Shown: positions 1-6,730, numbered from the stretch's first letter. The stretch is DNA of 9,648 nucleotides from JAEYFP01 sp964566545 (GCA_964566545.1 CAZMIX010000073.1:1-9648), one strand, 5' to 3'. The notes: generated by a model not told the origin, from the sequence alone. Translations and numbers: made by a program.

Positions 1-933
1 GAGCACCGCTTCTCTAATTGCCGGCACAAATGATGCATAATCGATCATGCTGATATTTAAATCGACTTCGCCATCAACTCCGGGGATAAAACCGGACTCC
101 GTGTATTGCCAGATCGTAAAATCGTACATAAAATCGTTTTCTTCCAGGTACTGCGGTGCCCAAAAATCGTATTCCTGCAGCATATTCAAATTTAGATTGC
201 GGCGCATCCAGTTTTCACCCGCATAGATCATCGGATAATAGCCCGCCTCCTCTATTTTTTTACAGAAGGCGATACACATCCGGCTGCGCAGATCGTCCGA
301 AATTTCTATTGTGCGCGTACGCGCCTCGCTGTCCAATACATATTCTGTGTCAAATGCGACCGGATAGCTAATCTCATAATCCTTGATGAGAGAAAGCACA
401 AATTCTGCCTCTTCCTCCGCCTCCTCGACTGTGATTGCTTGCGTAAAAAAATATATGCCGAGCGGAATTCCGGCATCGTTTGCCGCCTGTGCGTATTCCT
501 TAAACTTCTCATCCACGATCAGACCGCCCTCCGTATATCCGCGATAGCCGCAGCGCAGCATGACAAATTCCGCCTTGGAATCTTTTAATTCTTTCCAGTC
601 AATCCTCTGCTGGTGGTAGCTTATATCAACGCCAAGGCGGGAAATCTTATTGCCCTCCTCATCATAATAAGCCATAAAGCCATCTTCCAGCTTAAAGTTA
701 TCCAGCCGATAGGAATTGACGGGTATCTGACCGTAAATGCGTCTGCGCTCCGGCACATAGACGTTGACCACCGGCTGCTCTTCGATTTCTTCGACTTCTT
801 CGATTTCCTCACTGAGCTTTGCTTTCTCAGTAAAATGGATGAACAGCATCCCGCTCACGACTCCGAAAAAAAAGATAGAGATCAGCAGACAAATTATGAC
901 CGCATTTCCTCTTTTTTTTATTCGATTGCTCAA
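1..933 (-). CDS. Membrane-anchored GH25 family lysozyme (muramidase), 3' end cut by window edge
   Basis: GH25 enzymes hydrolyse the beta-1,4 bond between N-acetylmuramic acid and N-acetylglucosamine in peptidoglycan. The open frame gives 311 codons without a stop. Residues 1-10 are basic, 11-33 form one hydrophobic membrane segment, 34-60 are an acidic linker, and the GH25 barrel starts near 99 with GVDISYHQ. The DxE catalytic pair is visible in AFDTEYV (D195, E197). The barrel continues through YAGENW, FWAPQY, WQYT and GEVDLNIS, so the domain is nearly complete at the edge. The protein is probably held outside the membrane. The only in-frame start is TTG at 933, 8 nt after a GTGAG; an in-frame TGA lies just upstream. 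A GTG at 944-946 with a plausible basic N-terminus is out of frame because of an 8-A tract, so a homopolymer error or slippage is possible. The gene has its own promoter at 1032-1060. A prophage lysin is less likely given the membrane anchor and lack of phage genes. Confidence 0.85.
   Translation of the reverse strand, partial: MSNRIKKRGNAVIICLLISIFFFGVVSGMLFIHFTEKAKLSEEIEEVEEIEEQPVVNVYVPERRRIYGQIPVNSYRLDNFKLEDGFMAYYDEEGNKISRLGVDISYHQQRIDWKELKDSKAEFVMLRCGYRGYTEGGLIVDEKFKEYAQAANDAGIPLGIYFFTQAITVEEAEEEAEFVLSLIKDYEISYPVAFDTEYVLDSEARTRTIEISDDLRSRMCIAFCKKIEEAGYYPMIYAGENWMRRNLNLNMLQEYDFWAPQYLEENDFMYDFTIWQYTESGFIPGVDGEVDLNISMIDYASFVPAIREAVL
781..807 (-). repeat. Three tandem 9-bp units in the GH25 linker
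   Basis: Three head-to-tail copies (TTCGATTTC, TTCGACTTC, TTCGATTTC on the plus strand) encode the acidic run EIEEVEEIE. They lie in the linker between the membrane segment and the catalytic domain of the GH25 protein. The repeat is in frame, so copy-number change would alter linker length without frameshift. Confidence 0.7.
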
Positions 934-1031
934 TCGACTTTCTCACTTTCTTCCGTATTTTATTTCGACTGTTTATTTCCTATATATTATGTAGGTATCA
1001 AACAGCTGCTTTATTTTTAGTATTCCCTTTT

Positions 1032-1060
1032 ATTTTAACCCCTCGGCTGACACTTTTCAA
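1032..1060 (-). promoter_or_regulatory. SigA-type promoter for the GH25 gene
   Basis: On the minus strand TTGAAA (1055-1060) is followed after exactly 17 nt by TAAAAT (1032-1037). The predicted transcription start is near 1025, about 90 nt before the TTG start. The -35 box lies directly behind the terminator of the bactofilin operon, so the GH25 gene is likely a separate transcription unit. Confidence 0.6.
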
Positions 1061-1100
1061 CAAAAATGGAAGCGAAATTTATATTTTCCGCTTCCATTTT
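1061..1100 (-). terminator. Rho-independent terminator of the bactofilin operon
   Basis: A perfect 12-bp inverted repeat, AAAATGGAAGCG (1063-1074) and CGCTTCCATTTT (1089-1100), with a 14-nt loop. In the minus-strand RNA the stem ends in UUUUUG, as expected for an intrinsic terminator. It lies 18 nt after the bactofilin stop codon. Confidence 0.85.
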
Positions 1101-1118
1101 AATTATTATTTTAGTTAG

Positions 1119-1769
1119 TTAGCTTCTGCGCCTCTTGTTATCATTTGCGCTACTGCTGTTTTTGCTGACATTCACATCGAGAAAATCGATATCATCATCC
1201 GCTTCTGCGGCATCCGCAGCTGTCTTGCTGTTTTCTTTCTCTACTTCTTCTGCTATTGCTTCTTCCGCTCCGTCAAGGAAAGCTTCCTTCTTTATATTTG
1301 CAGTCTTCTGCCCTTTGGACGTTTTTAAAGCCGATCCGCTCCCTTCATTCTTTTCTCCAAAGCAGATATCTTCGGTCTTTTCTTTTCTTTTGGCAATTTC
1401 AGCCTGCTTATCGCGGTTCATGTAGCAGTTACCCTGGAAAATGGATTCCTCATCGATCAACAGCTTCTTCGTCGTGATATCCCCATAAATCTCGCCGGTC
1501 GGCTCCACATCTACCTTTTCACGAATTTGCATGTTCCCTTCCACAACACCGGCAACGATAATATTTTCGGCCATAATGTTTCCGTGAATCTTCCCCTGCT
1601 TCGTCAGTATGACGACTCCTTCTGCCGACACACCTCCAATCAGCGTGCCGTCTATTCTGACTGATGACTTCGTGATGATTGTTCCCTCTACTACCGTGTC
1701 GCTTCCCACCATCGTCGTCACCGTATAATTTGCCAAATTAATCTTATCTTCCCGTTCTCTTCCAAACAT
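1119..1769 (-). CDS. Bactofilin (polymer-forming cytoskeletal protein)
   Basis: Bactofilins (DUF583 family) self-assemble without nucleotide into filaments at the inner face of the membrane and position cell-wall enzymes. The 216-residue product has a short N-terminal tail (1-15), then the bactofilin beta-helix at about 16-115. That core shows the regular Gly-rich turns typical of the family: VVEGTI, IDGTLIGG, GKIHGN, GVVEGN, GEIYGD, and ends near FQGNC. Residues 120-216 are charged low-complexity sequence with an acidic DDDIDF and a basic RRRS end, probably disordered. The start at 1769 has GAGAAGAGA upstream as a purine-rich RBS. The stop of the upstream LytM-like gene is 30 nt away, so the two are cotranscribed. 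Bactofilin genes next to M23 genes are a known pairing (for example CcmA with Csd proteins in Helicobacter). Family assignment is confident; its role in this cell is inferred. Confidence 0.92.
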   Translation of the reverse strand: MFGREREDKINLANYTVTTMVGSDTVVEGTIITKSSVRIDGTLIGGVSAEGVVILTKQGKIHGNIMAENIIVAGVVEGNMQIREKVDVEPTGEIYGDITTKKLLIDEESIFQGNCYMNRDKQAEIAKRKEKTEDICFGEKNEGSGSALKTSKGQKTANIKKEAFLDGAEEAIAEEVEKENSKTAADAAEADDDIDFLDVNVSKNSSSANDNKRRRS

Positions 1770-1799
1770 ATTCTCTTCTCTCTTTCTTTTTGGTGCAAT

Positions 1800-2573
1800 C
1801 TAGCCTGCGATTTCCATCAGATCCAATGGTTCAACCGCCTCGCCGTCTTTTTCAATTTCATATGCCAACAGTACGTCATCTTCGGACATCACGCCGAGGA
1901 TATCGTTTTTCCTGACGGCATCGCCCTGTTTTACCCTGATTGATGCTGATGTACGGTAGGTGGTCACATAACCATTTCCATGGTCGATGATGACAACGTT
2001 TCCGTAGTTAGCATCCGTACTGACAGCGGATACTGTACCGCTGCCTGAAGCGACTACTGCGGTTCCCGCCATCGCCGTAAATACGACCCGGCCTTTGACC
2101 TCCCTGCCCTCCTGCGCATTCGGATCCTGAATGAGCACAGCCGTTCCGTCAAGGGGGAGTCCCGTTGGCATCGCTTCCGCTTTTGCCGCCTCCGCCGCGA
2201 GTCGTTCCGTGCTTCGCTTTTCCTCAAGCTCCCCTCTTAATGAGGCAATCTGTCCGTTCAGTTTTTCTTTTTCCGCCGTGAGCTGCAAATTTTTGTTTTC
2301 CAGTTCAGTGAGCTGCTCCCTGACGCCGCCTTCGCCGTACGCAAGCTGATAATTCTTCACCACGGAAGAAATGAGCAAACTCACAGCAATGAGGAGTACA
2401 GCCACAATGCTGACGAGCCATTTTGCAAGCTGATCAAATGTGAGTTCAAACGAACGCGTCATATCCGTCGAGTCCGGTATGAGCATGACCGTAAAGCGCG
2501 TCAGACGTTTTTCCGCACGCTTTTTGTGACCCGTCAGATGCTTTGACAAGTCATCTTTTTTTTGATTAATCAT
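1800..2573 (-). CDS. Membrane-anchored coiled-coil protein with degenerate M23 (LytM) domain
   Basis: The 257-residue product has a basic cytoplasmic N-terminus (1-50), one membrane segment (about 51-72), a coiled coil (about 84-132, ELENKNLQLTAEKEKLNGQI) and an extracytoplasmic LytM-like domain (about 152-254). The M23 fold is recognisable from GNVVIIDHGNGYVTTY, VKQGDAVRKNDILG and VEPLDL. The zinc ligands are missing: no HxxxD motif precedes the core, the usual YAHL reads YRTS, and the usual HLHFE reads LAYEIE. It is therefore probably not a peptidase but a pseudo-enzyme that binds partners or activates a hydrolase, as degenerate LytM proteins such as EnvC do. The RBS AGGAGAG lies just before the start. 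It sits between the PfoR-like gene (32-nt gap) and the bactofilin gene (30-nt gap), which suggests that the bactofilin filament positions this protein from the cytoplasmic side. Confidence 0.88.
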   Translation of the reverse strand: MINQKKDDLSKHLTGHKKRAEKRLTRFTVMLIPDSTDMTRSFELTFDQLAKWLVSIVAVLLIAVSLLISSVVKNYQLAYGEGGVREQLTELENKNLQLTAEKEKLNGQIASLRGELEEKRSTERLAAEAAKAEAMPTGLPLDGTAVLIQDPNAQEGREVKGRVVFTAMAGTAVVASGSGTVSAVSTDANYGNVVIIDHGNGYVTTYRTSASIRVKQGDAVRKNDILGVMSEDDVLLAYEIEKDGEAVEPLDLMEIAG

Positions 2574-2605
2574 GTTTCTCTCCTGTGTTTTCCCTTATTA
2601 TCCAG

Positions 2606-3670
2606 TTATACTTCTAATTTCATGTCACCTTTCTGAATGAGACCCCTCCTTCTCATCAATTCGGAGACACCAAGAGCAATCGCTCCCGGCAAAATAATAT
2701 GTAGCAGCACTATTTTTCCTATGACAACGGCCGGAGCCTGTGTCGCAGTCATCACCTCATAGGTCATCAATTGGCCGACAAGTCCCGACGTTCCCATTCC
2801 GGAGCCTGTCGCATTATTTTCCATTTGAAACACAAGCGTCGATACGGGACCTAGCACTGCGCTCGCAATGATTGCCGGCAGCCAGATAATCGGCTTTTTA
2901 ATAATATTTGGCATTTGAAGCATGCTTGTGCCGACGCCCTGCGCAAAAAAACCTCCCCAGCCATTCTCACGAAAGCTTGCGACCGCAAAACCGATCATAT
3001 TCGCGCAGCAGCCAACTGTCGCCGCACCCGCCGCGATTCCCGAAAGGTTTAAGATGAGACCGAGCGCCGCCGAGCTGATCGGAAGCGTCAATACAATACC
3101 CATGATAACAGATACCAATACGCCCATCAAGAGTGGCTGCCGCTGGGTACTCCAATTCACGATACTGCCAAGCCACATCATAAAACCTGCAATCGGCGGT
3201 CCAAACAAAATCCCGATTGCAGAACCGGTCGTAACTGTCACCATCGGTGTCACGAGAATATCCACCTTTGTCTTTCCCGATACAAGACGTCCGATCGTAA
3301 TGCCGGCAAGCGCTGCAATATAAGCACCGAGCGGTTCTCCCGGGCCTGCGTAATGGATCACGCCCTCAACAAACAACGTCCCTGCAATCAGTTTGCTCGC
3401 AAATGCGCCCACCATGCCGCATACCGCCGCCGAAAATGTCACAAGCGGGGATTCCTTGAATTTATAGGCAACACCGCAGCCCACACCGGCACCGGTCACG
3501 CTGGAAGCGACCTGACCGATGATGACGAGATAGTTTCCAAGCACACCCGGCACATAGGAGCCGATCTGCTTAATGATCGTACCAATAATCAAAGTAGCAA
3601 ATAACCCCATCGTCATGCCGCTGAGCCCGTCGATCAGTATATAATTCAAGACTTTTTTTACTCTTTCCAC
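2606..3670 (-). CDS. PfoR-like / PTS_EIIC_2 family polytopic membrane protein
   Basis: This is a very hydrophobic protein with about eight to ten predicted membrane segments, matching COG3641 (PfoR, a putative regulator of perfringolysin O in Clostridium perfringens) and PF13303 (PTS EIIC-like). Visible family features are IDGLSGMTMGLFATLIIGTI at the N-terminus, the glycine-rich GAGVGCGVAYKFK, GKTKVDILVTPMVT, and NNATGSGMGTSGLVGQ near the C-terminus. No EIIA or EIIB gene is nearby, so sugar transport is unproven. The frame stays open to a GTG at 3787, but GTG 3670 is chosen. It follows AAGGGAGGG at a 5-nt spacing, gives a 354-residue protein of normal family length, and lies 38 nt after the predicted start point of a promoter that sits inside the longer frame. 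The gene heads an operon with the LytM-like and bactofilin genes. Substrate or regulatory target is unknown. Confidence 0.85.
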   Translation of the reverse strand: MERVKKVLNYILIDGLSGMTMGLFATLIIGTIIKQIGSYVPGVLGNYLVIIGQVASSVTGAGVGCGVAYKFKESPLVTFSAAVCGMVGAFASKLIAGTLFVEGVIHYAGPGEPLGAYIAALAGITIGRLVSGKTKVDILVTPMVTVTTGSAIGILFGPPIAGFMMWLGSIVNWSTQRQPLLMGVLVSVIMGIVLTLPISSAALGLILNLSGIAAGAATVGCCANMIGFAVASFRENGWGGFFAQGVGTSMLQMPNIIKKPIIWLPAIIASAVLGPVSTLVFQMENNATGSGMGTSGLVGQLMTYEVMTATQAPAVVIGKIVLLHIILPGAIALGVSELMRRRGLIQKGDMKLEV

Positions 3671-3675
3671 GATTT

Positions 3676-3684
3676 CCCTCCCTT
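3676..3684 (-). promoter_or_regulatory. Strong RBS that fixes the PfoR-like start at 3670
   Basis: Minus-strand AAGGGAGGG lies 5 nt before GTG 3668-3670. The longer alternative start at 3787 has no purine-rich element in front of it. Confidence 0.7.
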
Positions 3685-3714
3685 GTGCGCCTTTATATTG
3701 TCCTGCAAGTAGAG

Positions 3715-3743
3715 ATTTTACATGATTATGCACAGAAATGCAA
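3715..3743 (-). promoter_or_regulatory. Promoter of the PfoR-like / LytM / bactofilin operon
   Basis: Minus-strand TTGCAT (3738-3743), a 17-nt spacer, then TAAAAT (3715-3720). The predicted start point near 3708 leaves a 38-nt leader before GTG 3670. It lies inside the longer open frame that begins at 3787, which argues against that start. Confidence 0.6.
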
Positions 3744-3794
3744 CCGAATACCGGATTCTTTTTTGCAATTTCGTTATATTTTTTCACATTTTTG

Positions 3795-3823
3795 TTTACT
3801 TTTTTAAACAGTTATGCTATGAT
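3795..3823 (+). promoter_or_regulatory. Promoter of the cold-shock gene
   Basis: TTTACT (3795-3800), a 17-nt spacer and TATGAT (3818-3823). The start point would be near 3830, giving a 47-nt leader. The -10 box matches the SigA consensus well and the -35 is weak. It is divergent from, and about 50 bp away from, the promoter of the PfoR-like operon. Confidence 0.6.
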
Positions 3824-3829
3824 TGCAAT

Positions 3830-3847
3830 GATATAAATAATTATATC
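3830..3847 (+). promoter_or_regulatory. AU-only hairpin at the 5' end of the csp leader
   Basis: GATATAA and TTATATC form a perfect 7-bp inverted repeat around a 4-nt loop, starting at the predicted transcription start. Structured leaders are common on cold-shock mRNAs; that this one responds to temperature is inference. Confidence 0.4.
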
Positions 3848-3876
3848 GCTATTATATTATTTCGGAGGTATTTATA

Positions 3877-4074
3877 ATGAAAGGTACAGTAAAGTGGTTC
3901 AACAACCAAAAGGGATACGGATTTATCTCTGACGAGGCCGGAAACGATGTATTCGTACACTATTCAGGACTTAGCATGGACGGCTTCAAGTCATTAGAAG
4001 AAGGCGCTTCTGTTGAATTCGACGTAGTAAACGGAGAAAAGGGCCCTCAGGCTACAAACGTAATCAAATTATAA
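3877..4074 (+). CDS. CspA-family cold-shock protein
   Basis: Cold-shock proteins are small single-stranded RNA/DNA-binding OB-fold proteins that keep mRNA unfolded in the cytoplasm. The product has 65 residues, the usual size. Both nucleic-acid-binding motifs are intact: KGYGFI (12-17, RNP1) and VFVHY (25-29, RNP2), plus W8 and the N-terminal KGTVKWFN. The start follows GGAGG by 8 nt. It is the only plus-strand gene, is monocistronic, and is bounded by its own promoter and terminator. The subfamily letter cannot be set from sequence alone, so no gene symbol is given. Confidence 0.97.
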   Translation: MKGTVKWFNNQKGYGFISDEAGNDVFVHYSGLSMDGFKSLEEGASVEFDVVNGEKGPQATNVIKL

Positions 4075-4161
4075 TCTAGTAGTTTTACATGTGCCTTTTC
4101 TACTATACACTAGTTTTTATGTTAGGGAAATAAGCAATAGTATTAACAACAGATTACAAAT

Positions 4162-4190
4162 AAAGAGATGTGATATCACATCTCTTTTTT
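4162..4190 (+). terminator. Bidirectional Rho-independent terminator between csp and the amidohydrolase gene
   Basis: AAAGAGATGTGAT (4162-4174) and ATCACATCTCTTT (4175-4187) form a perfect palindrome, followed on the plus strand by an uninterrupted T run to 4190. On the minus strand the stem is followed by UUUAUUUG, so it can also end the dapA-dapB-hisA-amidohydrolase transcript. It is the only structure in the 150-nt space 4075-4224. Confidence 0.88.
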
Positions 4191-4224
4191 GTTATCCGAA
4201 ATGTCCGCTAATTCGCAATCTAAA

Positions 4225-5031
4225 TCATAATCCCAACACTCGCCGGGGATTTTCCTGTGTGATCTTCTCAATCATCTCTGCGGAAAGCGACATGCTCCTT
4301 AGCAGCGCCAGCCCTGTACCCTGATCTTCCCACGGACTGTCGGTGCCAAACAGAATTTTATCGGAGTCGTGCAGCAAAAGCATTTCCCGCAGCGTTTCCA
4401 GCCCGAAATAATGGTGGCTCATACTCGTATCAATGTAAATATCCTTACCCGCAAGGAATTCTTTGGCTTCCTCGACATTCATCAGTCCGCCGAAATGCGA
4501 CGCGATCAGGATACCGCCCCTTAAGCGATCCAGCGCTCCGGCAATCTGCTTTGGCGTACAATAGTGAATATCCTTTGAGACGGGATCGTCCCCCGCATGC
4601 AGCATAACGATCAATCCATTTAAGAACGCTTCCTGAATGACCCGCAGAGATTGTTCGTCATCAAAATAACTGTTCATATAGTCGTGATGCAGCTTGATCC
4701 CCTTAATGCCGGCTTCCTTCAGGCGTTTCAGCTCCTCCCTGTATCCCTCAAAGGCGCAGTGCATCGCACCGAATGACAGCAGTCCGCCGCCTTCTAAAAG
4801 CGCCTTTGCGTTGGCCCAAACCGCATGGTCGTTAATACCGGGCACCTGCTGCGGCTTTGTCGCCACGGGCATCATAACGGAATAGGTAATGCCGTGTTTT
4901 TCCATGGATTTTTTCAAAGCCGCTTCCGTACCGTCTAAATGGGGCATCGTACCGCTCGTCTCGGCTAGCTTTTTCAAAGCCGGCTCCGCAATTTTCTCCG
5001 GAAATGCATGTGTGTGAAAATCAATGATCAT
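4225..5031 (-). CDS. Amidohydrolase family protein (PF04909 type), substrate unknown
   Basis: This is a metal-dependent TIM-barrel hydrolase or decarboxylase of the amidohydrolase-2 group, 268 residues. Metal and catalytic positions of the superfamily are present: HTH (H6, H8) after the first strand, KLHHD (113-117), LHAG (H145), SHFGG (H179) and FGTDSPW (D231). The C-terminal NPRRVLGL is the usual end of this family (N-P-x-R-x-x-G). The start is set at ATG 5031, because GTG 5040 sits only about 2 nt from the AGGGAA RBS while ATG 5031 is at normal distance. It follows hisA by 34 nt and is the last gene before the shared terminator. Its place behind dapA, dapB and hisA suggests amino-acid-related chemistry, but nothing in the sequence fixes the substrate. 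Confidence 0.88.
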   Translation of the reverse strand: MIIDFHTHAFPEKIAEPALKKLAETSGTMPHLDGTEAALKKSMEKHGITYSVMMPVATKPQQVPGINDHAVWANAKALLEGGGLLSFGAMHCAFEGYREELKRLKEAGIKGIKLHHDYMNSYFDDEQSLRVIQEAFLNGLIVMLHAGDDPVSKDIHYCTPKQIAGALDRLRGGILIASHFGGLMNVEEAKEFLAGKDIYIDTSMSHHYFGLETLREMLLLHDSDKILFGTDSPWEDQGTGLALLRSMSLSAEMIEKITQENPRRVLGL

Positions 5032-5065
5032 TCCGATCACTTCCCTTTTGTTTTATCCTTTATTT

Positions 5066-5851
5066 TTAGCTTCTTTTTAATCCCTCGGTGCAGCGAACAA
5101 CTTCCTCAAGGTCAAGCTTTCCCCCAAACAGGCTGAGCGCGCTTCCAATTGTAATGTTTACGCGATTATTTCCGATTATTTTTATTTTCTCTATATCTTT
5201 ATAAGAAGAAACACCGCCGGCATATGTGACCGGGCTTGCCGCCCCGGCCAGCAGCCTAACGACCGGCTCCTCAATCCCGGAAGCTTTCCCCTCCACATCC
5301 ACAGCATGTACAAGAAATTCGTCACAGTATACCGAGAGTTCCCGCAAAAGCTTGACAGAAAGCGGCGTGTTGGTAAATTTTTGCCATCGGTCTGTCACAA
5401 CATCATAGTGATCCCCGCGCTTCCTGCAACTTACATCCAGTACGACATGCTCTTTTCCGACAGCTGCCCGCAACTTCTCCAAATGATCATAGCAGATTTC
5501 CCCGCCGCTAAATACATAGGAGGTAACAATCACATGGGAAGCTCCTGCTTCAAGAAACTGCCCGGCGTTTTCTGCGTGGATACCGCCCCCGACCTGCAAG
5601 CCGCCCGGATAAGCCTTAAGCGCCGCAAACGCCTCCTGTCTGGTCGTCTCATAATAAGGCGAATTCGTCCCGTTTAATAAAATCACATGTCCGCCTTTCA
5701 AGCCGTGTGTGCGATACAATCCGGCATAATAGGCTGCTCCTTTTTCGGATACATAATTTATTTCGGCCAGATCTCCCTGATCCTGCAATGTCCCGCCGAC
5801 GATCTGCTTGACTTTTCCATTATGCAAATCAATACAAGGTCGGAATTCCAT
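5066..5851 (-). CDS. hisA: Eukaryotic (fungal HIS6)-type HisA isomerase
   Basis: The protein should catalyse the fourth step of histidine synthesis, the Amadori isomerisation of ProFAR to PRFAR in the cytoplasm. It resembles yeast His6 more than ordinary bacterial HisA: CIDLHNGKVKQIVGGT, FLQVGGGI-like LQVGGGIH, VIVTSYVF, LDVSCRK, WQKFT, EFLVHAVDVEG, VTYAGGVSS and SLFGGKL all have direct counterparts in His6. Length 261 fits that subfamily. The catalytic aspartates of the family are D8 (CIDLH) and D139 (VLDVS). RBS GGGAGG lies 4 nt before ATG 5851. It starts 21 nt after the dapB stop and is followed by the amidohydrolase gene, with no other histidine gene in the window. Eukaryotic-type HisA in bacteria is a known minority subfamily; horizontal origin is inference. 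Confidence 0.92.
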   Translation of the reverse strand: MEFRPCIDLHNGKVKQIVGGTLQDQGDLAEINYVSEKGAAYYAGLYRTHGLKGGHVILLNGTNSPYYETTRQEAFAALKAYPGGLQVGGGIHAENAGQFLEAGASHVIVTSYVFSGGEICYDHLEKLRAAVGKEHVVLDVSCRKRGDHYDVVTDRWQKFTNTPLSVKLLRELSVYCDEFLVHAVDVEGKASGIEEPVVRLLAGAASPVTYAGGVSSYKDIEKIKIIGNNRVNITIGSALSLFGGKLDLEEVVRCTEGLKRS

Positions 5852-5872
5852 AAAGCCTCCCTTCTGCGGTAA

Positions 5873-6628
5873 TTAGCCGATTACGTCGCTCATCGTATAA
5901 AGCCCCGCCGGCTTACCCTTCAGAAATTTTGCGGCTTGTACCGCTCCTTTGCCAAATATGGCGCGGGAATAGGCCGAATGGGAAAAGGTGATGACCTCGT
6001 CCTGCCCCGCAAAAATGACATCATGCTCGCCGACAATGCTGCCTCCGCGCACTGCCGAAATGCCAAGCTCCTTTTCACCGCGAGCCCGGCTTACCTGACT
6101 TCTGTCATAGATATAGGAGTATTCGTTGTTTCGCGCCTCGTTAATCGAATCCGCGAGTGCGAGAGCCGTACCGCTCGGCGCATCTACCTTCATTTTATGA
6201 TGCTTTTCCACAATCTCAATATCAAAACCGGCAGGCGCCAGCACATTTGCCGCCTCCTTTAACAGCTTCATCAGCATGTTCACGCCAAGCGACATATTAG
6301 CCGAACGTAAAATCGCCACCTGCGTGCTTGCGGCCTTTACTTTTTCTATTTCCGCCTCGCCAAGTCCCGTCGTGCAGACGACAGCCGGAACCTGTTTTTC
6401 CACGCACCAGTCAAGGAGATTATCAATTGCGGAGACTGCGCCGAAATCGACAACGGCATCTACCTCGACCGTGCAGTCTGCAATTGACTTGAATACAGGG
6501 TATTCATTTTTCTGTACATGATTGATATCCACACCGGCAACGATGCAAACCTCTTTATCCTCAGCCGCAATACCGGAAATCATCTGTCCCATCCGGCCGT
6601 TGCAGCCATGCATCATGATATTTACCAT
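5873..6628 (-). CDS. dapB: 4-hydroxy-tetrahydrodipicolinate reductase
   Basis: DapB reduces the product of DapA with NAD(P)H in the second dedicated step of diaminopimelate and lysine synthesis. The 251-residue product has the Rossmann dinucleotide motif GCNGRMG (8-14), CTTG (85-88), and the family signature EKHHKMKVDAPSGTA (141-155) with the catalytic His and Lys. Downstream RGGSIVGEHDV and SHSAYSRAIF complete the substrate domain. The start has AGAGGAA upstream. dapA lies upstream across a 102-nt spacer with a hairpin, and hisA follows after 21 nt. Nothing is unusual in the protein itself. Confidence 0.97.
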   Translation of the reverse strand: MVNIMMHGCNGRMGQMISGIAAEDKEVCIVAGVDINHVQKNEYPVFKSIADCTVEVDAVVDFGAVSAIDNLLDWCVEKQVPAVVCTTGLGEAEIEKVKAASTQVAILRSANMSLGVNMLMKLLKEAANVLAPAGFDIEIVEKHHKMKVDAPSGTALALADSINEARNNEYSYIYDRSQVSRARGEKELGISAVRGGSIVGEHDVIFAGQDEVITFSHSAYSRAIFGKGAVQAAKFLKGKPAGLYTMSDVIG

Positions 6629-6649
6629 AATATTCCTCTTTCTTTCCAG

Positions 6650-6683
6650 ACAGGGACTTTCGCGCGCTGCACGGCCGCCCCTG
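6650..6683 (-). other. GC-rich hairpin between dapA and dapB
   Basis: ACAGGG (6650-6655) and CCCTGT (6678-6683) enclose a GC-rich loop. No U run follows on the minus strand, so it is not an intrinsic terminator. It could be a processing or stability element in the dapA-dapB spacer. Confidence 0.35.
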
Positions 6684-6730
6684 TTTTATCAATACTGGTT
6701 TATCAGTGCTTCCCCAGATCATCTGACCTG

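Noticed and set aside
1..933. GH25 protein as a prophage endolysin
   Set aside because: It has an N-terminal membrane anchor and acidic linker, and no holin, tail or other phage gene is in the window.
613..1020. Plus-strand open frame of 135 codons
   Set aside because: It is antisense to the GH25 gene and its promoter region, has no plausible RBS and shows no family features.
2922..3323. Plus-strand open frame of 133 codons
   Set aside because: It lies fully antisense to the PfoR-like gene; its proline/alanine-rich translation is typical of a shadow frame.
6650..6683. Terminator between dapA and dapB
   Set aside because: The stem is only 6 bp and no U run follows on the minus strand.
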